DNA from: Chromatiales bacterium
Lineage (GTDB): Bacteria; Pseudomonadota; Gammaproteobacteria; Chromatiales; Chromatiaceae
Length of the DNA: 64,000 bases
NCBI GenBank assembly: GCA_022360905.1
Contig: JAKSBX010000279.1
Coordinates: forward strand, 1-64,000
Direction of reading: 5' to 3'
The translations under genes and the position numbers were made by a program. The notes under the pieces were generated by a model that saw nothing but the letters and a program-made list of their open reading frames with translations, made no database searches and had not been told where the DNA came from. This document shows, piece after piece, positions 57,491-64,000 of this stretch. Positions within the stretch are counted from its first letter, which is position 1; each line of letters starts with the position of its first letter.

Positions 57491-57859
57491 ATGGAAAGCA
57501 TCAAAGAGAGACTTGATAGAACGTTTTTTAAACCGCAAAGTAATGTTAGCAGATACATTTCATTCTTTGTTATCCTGTTGGTAGGGATCGGCGGTATCTA
57601 CATCTATTTTGCTATTGAGTACTTTCTTTGTGCTGACAATCGATGTGTTGATTTGGAGGTAACCAAGCCCTGGTTAAGAATGACACCGTTATTTGTGATC
57701 TATGGCTTGTGCTCAATTGTTATTTCGTTCTACCTCTTAAAAGCTAAACAACTGCAATACCTTTATGCCTGGGCGATTGATGTTTTCGTTGCCTCATCTT
57801 TTGTGCTTATCTCAAAAGCGTTCTTTTCTATTGCGATTGAGATAGGTAAAGCGACATGA
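57491..57859 (+). CDS. Hypothetical membrane protein, three to four helices
   Basis: The 122-residue protein has a basic N-terminal 20 residues, then helices at about 22-44, 66-84 and 92-112. Two Cys (CADNRC) lie in the first extracytoplasmic loop. ATG follows no clear ribosome site. Unrecognised; it is part of the small membrane protein run. Confidence 0.6.
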   Translation: MESIKERLDRTFFKPQSNVSRYISFFVILLVGIGGIYIYFAIEYFLCADNRCVDLEVTKPWLRMTPLFVIYGLCSIVISFYLLKAKQLQYLYAWAIDVFVASSFVLISKAFFSIAIEIGKAT

Positions 57860-57891
57860 ACAAGAGTAGATTCTGTTATCGGTAGTGATAC

Positions 57892-58347
57892 ATGAACAAT
57901 AGGGAACCTGAAGAGAGTAAAAGGTATACATTGGAAGCCTCTTTTAAATTTCTAAAAAAGAGACAAGATTACTATTGGATACTAGTGGCGTGGGCGATTG
58001 TGCTTGCTTTTGCCATATATCAGACTTCAGTTACGATACTGATACCTCCCTTATTGGTTACTTTTTTCATGCTGATATCTGATTCAAGAGGTCCTAGCAT
58101 CATTTCTGAGATTGTTATTCAGGATGGTGTGCTTACGATTCAAAAAAGCGATGCTGTTTTGTGGTCGACTCCACAGAGTGAGATCAAATCCATTGAGATT
58201 GAAGAGAAAGGACTTTTTCAGCTCGGTGCCAGAAAAGCATTAGTTATTCGTACAATAAAGAATGATTCCTATTATCAATCGCTCGATGGTGTCTCTGCTA
58301 AGGGTTATGAGATCACCGAGATGATCGATGAGATTTTTCCCCATTAG
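57892..58347 (+). CDS. Membrane protein with beta-rich domain (array member 3)
   Basis: The 151-residue protein has two helices (about 29-45 and 47-63), then ISEIVIQDGVLTIQKSDAVLWSTPQSEI and IEEKGLFQLGARKALVIRT, and a closing helix YEITEMIDEIF. This is the same plan as at 55909 and 59983: helices, strands, short helix. No named family. Confidence 0.68.
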   Translation: MNNREPEESKRYTLEASFKFLKKRQDYYWILVAWAIVLAFAIYQTSVTILIPPLLVTFFMLISDSRGPSIISEIVIQDGVLTIQKSDAVLWSTPQSEIKSIEIEEKGLFQLGARKALVIRTIKNDSYYQSLDGVSAKGYEITEMIDEIFPH

Positions 58348-58526
58348 TGAATTTCGATTGTCACAAACTGCATATTGAGCTGCTATGCTGAATATGGGTT
58401 TCGGCGCACCTGGATGATTCCGGATTAAGACCAATAGTCAGTTTGTCTGATAGGGCTCCAGGCATTTGTCGGGATGAGAAGGAGGTGGCCTGTTGATAGG
58501 GGTTGTACAGATATCGAGTTGTAGCA

Positions 58527-59537
58527 ATGAAGCCGCTATACGCAAAGACAAAATACTGGATTACGGCGCTTTTAGTGATAACCCTGATCGCTTTCAGTCA
58601 AGCCCTGTTTGCCAAGTCAGCGGCCGGCGCACTGAATAAGATGGACCGAAATGGGGACAATCGACTCAGCTATGAAGAGTGGCGGAAAAAGCGTCTATTC
58701 AAACGCATCGATTTTAACGGGGATAACTTTCTCGATATTTCTGAGTTGAAACGCTTTTTTGGGGAGCCGGTTGAGGGTATGGCGTCCCGGGTTTTGCCCG
58801 ATAACAAAACAATCAGCGCCATAAGAAGATCGAAATTTGACGATCCCCAGGATCTCAAAGATAGAGGATTGATTCCCACAGGGCTCTTTCCGGTCTGGCC
58901 GGATGGTATAGCCTGCCGTGGTATAGATGAGACCTATGCTATGGACTACTCCCATAAGCGTCCGAAGGAGGCCTACCACGGCGGTATCGACCTGCCGGCG
59001 CCTTTTGGTACGCCAATACTCGCTATCATGGATGGTGAGGTCGTGGCGATATACGATGCGGCCAGCACCAATCCACGTGGCATTGAGGTGGTACTCAGGC
59101 ATACACCGGAGCAGAGTGGTCTACCGCTCTATATCTATTCACGTTACACCCATTTTGACACCTTGCCCGGGTTGACGATTGGCCAATCTCTGCGCATGGG
59201 CGATATTTTAGGCGAGACAGGTAATAGCGGGTTGCTGGGTTGTGAGCTTAAAGGCAAGCCCTGTCGGGGAAGGTCGCGCCGATCGGCACTCCATTTTGAT
59301 ACGCTCTATTCGACTCGGTCAGAGTACTATGATACCGGAAGTGTTCTGATCCCTGTTGATGGGTATTGGATGGATCCCACTGCGCTATATCGTAACAGCA
59401 TGCCTGTGGATTCTGAATCGATGAAGGCTCTACCGGAAAACCGCAAGGCGGTCTCTATCGCTTTCAAACTTATCGATGGCGAGATTTATCCTGCGGACGC
59501 CAAGCTGATCTGGCCCTACGCATGTTGGCATGATTGA
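58527..59537 (+). CDS. Exported EF-hand/M23-like protein with altered active site
   Basis: From ATG 58527 the 336-residue protein has a signal segment (about 10-30), two EF-hands (Asp40/Asn42/Asp44/Glu51 and Asp62/Asn64/Asp66/Asp70/Glu73), and an M23/LytM-like domain (about 145-265). The first zinc ligands are kept, His151 and Asp155 in HGGIDL, as is His209 in YTHFD. The HxH site reads Ala254-Leu-His256, so the first (catalytic) His is replaced. It may therefore be a degenerate, perhaps regulatory LytM protein like EnvC/NlpD, not an active amidase. The TTG at 58503 would add eight residues and is less likely. Confidence 0.82.
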   Translation: MKPLYAKTKYWITALLVITLIAFSQALFAKSAAGALNKMDRNGDNRLSYEEWRKKRLFKRIDFNGDNFLDISELKRFFGEPVEGMASRVLPDNKTISAIRRSKFDDPQDLKDRGLIPTGLFPVWPDGIACRGIDETYAMDYSHKRPKEAYHGGIDLPAPFGTPILAIMDGEVVAIYDAASTNPRGIEVVLRHTPEQSGLPLYIYSRYTHFDTLPGLTIGQSLRMGDILGETGNSGLLGCELKGKPCRGRSRRSALHFDTLYSTRSEYYDTGSVLIPVDGYWMDPTALYRNSMPVDSESMKALPENRKAVSIAFKLIDGEIYPADAKLIWPYACWHD

Positions 59538-59660
59538 TGTGATGCAGTTATCTGTGATTGTGATGGGGCAGTAGGTGGCATGAGCCCGACCCTCGGTCTA
59601 ACAGGCTTTCCCTTAACCGAAGGCAGGCGGTAAACTATGATCGGTATATCTGGAGAACTT

Positions 59661-59897
59661 ATGAAATCTCTTGTCTTAATCGTATTGTCTATTATCTGCT
59701 CCTGGTATTTTACCGAGCTTGATTCCGAAAGTTTGTTTCGAAGCGCCTTAGCGCCTCTCTTGCTCTTCTTCTCCTTTGTTGCTCTAGGATTTTGGTTGGT
59801 TATCAAAGCAGGATTTGGGCGCCGAGTTGATGGTTATGGGGATGGTGGCATTGGTGGTGGATTTGGTGACGGGGATGGTGGAGGTGGAGGAGAGTAG
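59661..59897 (+). CDS. Small membrane protein with Gly/Asp-rich tail
   Basis: The 78-residue protein has two helices (about 1-20 and 31-50), then GFGRRVDGYGDGG and a tail nearly all Gly and Asp. ATG 59661 has GGAG at 59652; an in-frame ATG at 59637 is less likely. Family unknown; similar Gly-rich small proteins occur among TIGR-type membrane families. Confidence 0.6.
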   Translation: MKSLVLIVLSIICSWYFTELDSESLFRSALAPLLLFFSFVALGFWLVIKAGFGRRVDGYGDGGIGGGFGDGDGGGGGE

Positions 59898-59982
59898 ATG
59901 GTTAGCCAAACAAAAGTCTTTGAGTGGTTTGAATCTGTTTGACTATCTAGTGGTGTTTTGACTTGTCGGCAATAAAATCTAA

Positions 59983-60390
59983 ATGAAATTTTACATCAAT
60001 AGAGCGCATAATCGGCTAATATACGCCTTAGTACCTATTGGATTGTTGGTGAGCTTGGCTGTACCGATGTATCTGGAAAAAGATCTGGTTCATCTGCTGA
60101 TGTCAAATCTATTCATCTATCTGGTCCTGGGGTACGTTGTCTATACAAACCATAAGCAGGCTAAAATACCGATGTTCGAGATCGATAATGATAACGACAT
60201 GCTTAGAGTGAATGATCTAAGGAATGGTAAGAAAGAGGTGCCTTTACACTCGATAACCGGGCTTAAGCGGTTTATGTGGTTTGGCAGAAAATTAAATACA
60301 CTCTATGGTGATGTCGTTATACCCCTGGCTTCTTTGCATGTTAGAGATAGGCAGAAGCTGTTGTCGGTTTTAAACCTCAAGGATCCTTAG
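59983..60390 (+). CDS. Membrane protein with beta-rich domain (array member 4)
   Basis: The 135-residue protein has two helices (about 12-30 and 35-53), then FEIDNDNDMLRVNDLRNG, VPLHSITGLKRFMWFG, and a C-terminal helix DRQKLLSVLNL. It repeats the plan of the proteins at 55909 and 57892. Unrecognised family. Confidence 0.68.
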   Translation: MKFYINRAHNRLIYALVPIGLLVSLAVPMYLEKDLVHLLMSNLFIYLVLGYVVYTNHKQAKIPMFEIDNDNDMLRVNDLRNGKKEVPLHSITGLKRFMWFGRKLNTLYGDVVIPLASLHVRDRQKLLSVLNLKDP

Positions 60391-60504
60391 GCGGGTCGGC
60401 TATTGATAAAAAAATTTGTTGGGGACAAGGGGTTCACCCTATCAAGCAATAATAGAGAATCAGAACGATCAGTGATAGGGCAGCATTTGTCGAATTCAGG
60501 TGCT

Positions 60505-60810
60505 ATGGTGACACAGAATCGAAACAGAAAAGATGACCCGGTTGGCAGGAGGCTCTATAAGCTTCTGTTTACGCAAGTGCCACTTGGTAAAACGCTGGAA
60601 AGCAGGAGGTCTTTTTCATTTACTGCGATGGTGCTGTTCGCTGCATTTTGTATCTTGGTCGTTGTAAGCGCGCACTATCTTGGCCTGGTTAAAGGAATAC
60701 TGTTTGCAATCGTGTTCTCGGTGATTGCGATTGTGATCCTGATTGATTCGGTAAACAGATCGAAGAGGAGTCGTGGTTTCAGAATCAAGGGTTTTCATGG
60801 CGATGACTGA
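60505..60810 (+). CDS. Small membrane protein
   Basis: From ATG 60505 the protein is 101 residues: hydrophilic start, helices at about 36-58 and 59-78, and a basic tail RSKRSRGFRIKGF. A TTG start at 60403 would give 135 residues but adds an atypical N-terminus. AGG at 60498-60500 precedes the ATG. Unrecognised. Confidence 0.55.
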   Translation: MVTQNRNRKDDPVGRRLYKLLFTQVPLGKTLESRRSFSFTAMVLFAAFCILVVVSAHYLGLVKGILFAIVFSVIAIVILIDSVNRSKRSRGFRIKGFHGDD

Positions 60811-60889
60811 TGATAGGGAGGATTATTGTCGTGCTTCTCTTAATAATGATTAGGAATCAGTGCGGTTGGCGTGAGCAGAAAGGCGGAAT

Positions 60890-61630
60890 ATGAAGATATA
60901 CACGCGTGTCATGTTTCTGCTTTTGTTTCCAGTATCAGCGCTGGCCGATCTTGCCTATATCAATCAAATAGCAGATTTTACACAAACAGATGTTAGTTTT
61001 GCAGGGAGTGGCAACGGTCAACAGTTTTGTGCACCTGTTGCCGTGTCGAACTCACTTGTCTGGTTAAGTGGTAATGAGCTGGAACAGGTTGAGTTGATAT
61101 CAACACTTGCAACACGCGCTTATATGAATACCAGTCTTAATAACGGAACTGGTACCACTGGTGTACTACGGGGAGTCGATAAGATCTCTAACGAGCTGTT
61201 CGGTGGATATGCAGTGCTTGAATATCAAGGCTGGAGAAAACATCCATCTCAATATTCGACAGGGATTAAGCGGCCTGACGTTACCAGGCTAAAAAGTACA
61301 ATTTCCAATCGGTCTGCTGCTTGGTTGAATGTCGGTTGGTATAGGTATGACAAGAAAAGAAATGAATACCAACGACTCGGTGGTCACTGGGTGACCTTGG
61401 TTGGTTCAGATACGGATCATCTGGTGCTTCATGATCCAGCGCCGAGGGCTGGGAAAAGCTTCTCAAATGAATTTGTAGAGTTTCGAATTATCGAAGATGG
61501 ACGGCTGGTTGGTAACAAAGTGGGATTGCCCGTTCAGGCCAAGGGCTTTCTGATACTTGGAAAAGGTTTTCACATAAAGAAAGGTGCTGACTACGCCATA
61601 CTTGATGGCGTAGTATTTTTGGAGCTATAA
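60890..61630 (+). CDS. Exported papain-like cysteine peptidase (C39-like)
   Basis: The 246-residue protein has a signal peptide cut after ALA (about residue 19), then Cys47 in GQQFCAPVAVSNSL, His166 in GGHWVTLVG and Asp182 in LVLHDPAP, the Cys-His-Asp order of C39-like peptidases. The Gln before Cys47 (QQFC) would be the oxyanion residue. The rest of the fold looks intact, so it is probably active. Substrate unknown. Its end overlaps a terminator hairpin. Confidence 0.75.
   Translation: MKIYTRVMFLLLFPVSALADLAYINQIADFTQTDVSFAGSGNGQQFCAPVAVSNSLVWLSGNELEQVELISTLATRAYMNTSLNNGTGTTGVLRGVDKISNELFGGYAVLEYQGWRKHPSQYSTGIKRPDVTRLKSTISNRSAAWLNVGWYRYDKKRNEYQRLGGHWVTLVGSDTDHLVLHDPAPRAGKSFSNEFVEFRIIEDGRLVGNKVGLPVQAKGFLILGKGFHIKKGADYAILDGVVFLEL
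61590..61620 (+). terminator. Terminator hairpin inside the peptidase gene end
   Basis: ACTACGCCAT (61590-61599) and ATGGCGTAGT (61605-61614) form a 10-bp stem with a 5-nt loop, then ATTTTT to 61620. The stop codon is at 61628-61630, so the hairpin is within the last codons (ADYAILDGVV). Confidence 0.8.
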
Positions 61631-61828
61631 CAACGCTATCAAGCGTTAAAAGTAATTATTATCTATATTTCAATTAGTTATTGCTGTTCAATGAAATGGC
61701 GTTTGAACCCTGAGAGAGCGCCTGGCTAGTTTGTCTTGGCTATTTGGTAACCGCGGATTGGTCTACACTCTAATCAGTATTCGCATCAAAAAACTCGCAA
61801 GTCAAATATAAGAACAAGAGGAATTGCC

Positions 61829-62209
61829 ATGGAAAACAATCCTGTAGCTTGGTTTGAAATCTATGTTGACGATATGGGCAGAGCACGGAAATTCTACCAG
61901 TCTGTTTTGAATATTTCCCTGGAAAAGCTCGAAGATCCCACTGAATCGGGCGTAGAGATGTGGTCTTTCCCCGCTGATATGGAGCGATATGGTGCTGCTG
62001 GTGCGCTGGTGAAAATGGATGGTATCTCAGCTGGTGGTAATAGCACGCTGGTCTATTTCAGTTGCGAAGACTGTGCCACTGAAGAGTCACGGGTGGAAGC
62101 GGCCGGAGGTCAGATACATCAGGCCAAGATGTCTATAGGTGGCTATGGATTTATATCGATCGTACTTGATACTGAAGGGAATATGTTTGGGCTCCATTCT
62201 AGTAGTTAA
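61829..62209 (+). CDS. VOC-family protein (glyoxalase/bleomycin-resistance fold)
   Basis: The 126-residue protein has the VOC beta-alpha-beta-beta-beta repeat: WFEIYVDDMGRARKFYQSVL at the start and a second half FSCEDCATEESRVEAAGG, closing with FISIVLDTEGNMFGLHS. Metal-ligand residues are not fully conserved, and the substrate is unknown. AAGAGG lies before the ATG. A close match to the small VOC proteins common in bacteria. Confidence 0.85.
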   Translation: MENNPVAWFEIYVDDMGRARKFYQSVLNISLEKLEDPTESGVEMWSFPADMERYGAAGALVKMDGISAGGNSTLVYFSCEDCATEESRVEAAGGQIHQAKMSIGGYGFISIVLDTEGNMFGLHSSS

Positions 62210-62281
62210 AATATCATAAAACAAAGGGTTATGGGGGCTTGGCCAGCATAGGATGTAGCTGAAACCTAAAGGAGGCCAATA

Positions 62282-62758
62282 ATGAGCCTGCGTGATTCAT
62301 TATTGCGATGTTGTGTGATTCTTCTGTCGGTAATTATGCTCGCTTCCTGTACCGCGGGTGATTCTCAGTTTACTGCAGAGCATCCCGCAGGATTTTTCTG
62401 GGGCTTGTGGCACGGCGTGATATCGGTTGTCAGTCTGGTTATCCATCTTTTTAATGACAATGTACTTGTTTATGAGGTGGATAACAGTGGCGGTTGGTAT
62501 GATTTCGGATTCCTGCTCGGAGTAATCATGGTCTGGGGAGGTGGTTGTCATGCAAGTTGCAAGACCAAGCAGCAGAGATCCGGCGATGAGGAGTGGGATG
62601 AGATCGGTGAAAAAGTTGAGAAAAAAGTCATGCGAAAAATGAAAGCGTGGGCAGAAGATGATGGAGGTATGGAGGCAGACGGCGAATGGGATGAGATTAG
62701 CGAGAAAGTCGAAAAAAAACTCAAACGTAAGATTCGTGAGTGGGCAGAAAAAGATTGA
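62282..62758 (+). CDS. Lipoprotein with two copies of an acidic/basic helical repeat
   Basis: The 158-residue protein has lipobox LASC (Cys23). A hydrophobic segment lies at about 40-56, and another (FGFLLGVIMVWGGG) at about 75-88. The C-terminus has two copies of a 26-residue motif, 102-126 and 133-158, each starting EWDEI and ending WAE, with EKVEKK between. They resemble amphipathic helices. No family recognised. AAAGGAGG precedes the ATG. Its stop overlaps the start of the acetyltransferase gene. Confidence 0.7.
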   Translation: MSLRDSLLRCCVILLSVIMLASCTAGDSQFTAEHPAGFFWGLWHGVISVVSLVIHLFNDNVLVYEVDNSGGWYDFGFLLGVIMVWGGGCHASCKTKQQRSGDEEWDEIGEKVEKKVMRKMKAWAEDDGGMEADGEWDEISEKVEKKLKRKIREWAEKD

Positions 62759-63267
62759 TCATAAGAGATTCAGTAGATAAAGATCTACAAGCATTAAATG
62801 ATCTTTATCAAGAGGCGTTTGGTGAAAGTGTAGCCAGGCTGACAGCCGATCTACTTCAGGATGATACGGCAAAACCATTGATCTCACTGGTGGCAACAGA
62901 GAATGATGTCGTCGTTGGTAACATCATTTTCAGTACTGTCACGGTAGATGGAAACACGGGTTCATCCGGTTTTATACTGGCCCCGCTGGCTGTACTGAAA
63001 GCATTTCAAAACTCTGGGATCGGTACGGCATTGATCAAGCATGGTATTGGCAGATTGAAAGCGCTTAAGGCAGATTATGTGCTGGTGCTTGGCGATCCAA
63101 ATTATTACCAGCGTGTAGGATTCTGTGGTGGCCATGAAGTTGCACCACTTTATGATCTCGACTATCCGGAGGCCTGGATGGTATTGGAGTTGAATCAGGG
63201 TGTACTAAGTGGTCTAAAAGGAACTGTGCAGTGTGCTTCATCTCTATGTAGGCCGGAGCTCTGGTAA
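62755..63267 (+). CDS. GNAT-family N-acetyltransferase
   Basis: The 170-residue protein has the GNAT fold: start IIRDSVDKDLQALNDLY, motif A LAPLAVLKAFQNSGIGTALIKHGI (Q/RxxGxG/A as QNSGIG), and the C-terminal YYQRVGFCGGHEV typical of the YhbS/PhnO-like group. The TTG at 62755 overlaps the lipoprotein stop; GTG at 62740 would be five codons longer. Substrate unknown. Confidence 0.85.
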   Translation: MIIRDSVDKDLQALNDLYQEAFGESVARLTADLLQDDTAKPLISLVATENDVVVGNIIFSTVTVDGNTGSSGFILAPLAVLKAFQNSGIGTALIKHGIGRLKALKADYVLVLGDPNYYQRVGFCGGHEVAPLYDLDYPEAWMVLELNQGVLSGLKGTVQCASSLCRPELW

Positions 63268-63364
63268 CTCTTGGGTCTTACAGGGGATTGGCAGTCAGAG
63301 AATAGATATTCTGGTTTTATTCTTAAGGTGAAGCTATCTAAGCGTTGGCATATAATGATTGGTT

Positions 63365-63931
63365 ATGCGCATTACCCTATTAAGGCATGGTAGTCCTGAT
63401 TTTGTGTGGCAACGCCATGTTCGAGGAAACGAGTTTAAAGCACTCGAAATGGAATATGACAGTGCCGGGATAACTGGCAAACCACCAGAGAATTCTGTTG
63501 TGCAGGCCTCGCGGCATCTCTGTGTGGTTTGCAGTGATCTTCCACGGTCTGTCGCTTCTGCGATGGCACTTGGTGTAAACCAGGTCGATATTTCGGAACG
63601 CCTTTTCCGCGAAATGAATCTGCCTTATTTCGATAAGACTAGGATCAAGCTCCCGCTTCAGGTATGGGTAATCATCCTACGCAGTTTATGGTTTATGGGA
63701 TTTTCAAAAAATAGTGAGTCCTATCGCGAGGCGAGATCAAGGGCGAAACAAGCCACCGATAAGCTGATTGAGTTGGCATCAGCGCATCGGTCTGTGCTGT
63801 TGGTTGGGCATGGATTTCTCAATCACTATATTGCTAAAGAGTTGTTGAGCAAGGGGTGGGTTGGTCCTTCAAGTCCTGGAAGAAAGTACTGGGAATACGG
63901 TACTTACGAGTTGAGTGTGAACATCGAGTAA
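63365..63931 (+). CDS. Histidine phosphatase (phosphoglycerate-mutase-like) family protein
   Basis: The 188-residue protein has the catalytic RHG motif (LLRHGSPDF) at the N-terminus, the phosphate pocket region SDLPRSVASAMAL and the second histidine in VLLVGHGFLNHYIA. Such proteins include SixA and small-molecule phosphatases; the substrate cannot be read. ATG at 63365 is preferred over TTG at 63359. After it only 69 nt of the window remain, with no further gene. Confidence 0.85.
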   Translation: MRITLLRHGSPDFVWQRHVRGNEFKALEMEYDSAGITGKPPENSVVQASRHLCVVCSDLPRSVASAMALGVNQVDISERLFREMNLPYFDKTRIKLPLQVWVIILRSLWFMGFSKNSESYREARSRAKQATDKLIELASAHRSVLLVGHGFLNHYIAKELLSKGWVGPSSPGRKYWEYGTYELSVNIE

Positions 63932-64000
63932 ATTCAAAATCTGTTCGGGCCTGTTATGAATCAATCTCTGAAAGCGTTGATGATGCATCTACCTCAGGTA

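Overview
This 64 kb window is chromosomal DNA of a gammaproteobacterium. SspA/SspB with the ClpX-binding tail, a Rieske-cytochrome b-cytochrome c1 operon followed by sspAB, the murA-hisG-hisD-hisC order, FeoABC, a PhoB-PstSCAB-PhoU cluster, MlaC and a one-PDZ DegS/AlgW-type protease all fit that class. The mix of PilZ and nucleotide-cyclase signalling with a periplasmic tandem rhodanese and a haem-c sensor would suit a free-living or symbiotic sulfur-oxidising lineage (Chromatiales/Sedimenticola-like), but that placement is inference. No rRNA, tRNA, CRISPR array, prophage or complete insertion sequence was seen.

Layout. 0.3-6.4 kb: mlaC, a secreted acidic protein with a Met/His/Gly tail, a membrane methyltransferase, PPK2, a ClC channel/antiporter and a SAM methyltransferase. 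6.4-9.4 kb: Fur-box-controlled feoABC. 9.4-12.4 kb: a SPOR protein, argS and a PilZ protein. 12.5-18.9 kb: phoB, pstS, pstC, pstA, pstB, phoU, with a Pho box before phoB, a four-half-site Pho array before pstS, a hairpin between pstS and pstC, and no phoR. 19.0-21.0 kb: a two-gene unit of tandem rhodanese plus haem-c/HAMP membrane protein. 21.7-30.3 kb: a DUF4388 protein, priA, a fructosamine-kinase-like gene, two small hypotheticals, a large FG-GAP propeller protein and an acetyltransferase remnant. 30.5-35.0 kb: hisC, hisD, hisG, murA. 35.5-43.7 kb: adenylate cyclase-PilZ fusion, DegS, Nif3-like protein, petABC, sspAB, a DUF3301 protein and a macrodomain protein.

43.9-55.7 kb is a surface-polysaccharide/LPS locus: six GT4 glycosyltransferases, one GT9 heptosyltransferase, an O-antigen-ligase-type protein, a sulfotransferase and a GFA-family protein, tightly packed and often overlapping by 4-8 nt. 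A toxin-antitoxin-like wHTH/nucleotidyltransferase pair with its own palindromic operator sits inside it, and its nucleotidyltransferase is frameshifted.

55.9-60.8 kb is the least explained part: a more AT-rich run of small membrane proteins, all on the + strand, several built as two membrane helices plus a small beta-rich domain. It contains a 57-residue ORF coupled by ATGA to the next gene and a secreted EF-hand/M23-like protein that lacks one active-site histidine. It is followed by a secreted cysteine-peptidase-like protein whose terminator hairpin lies inside its own last codons. This array, the rhodanese/haem-HAMP pair and the broken nucleotidyltransferase module are the best candidates for something undescribed. 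The window ends with a VOC protein, a repeat-containing lipoprotein, a GNAT acetyltransferase and a histidine-phosphatase-fold protein.
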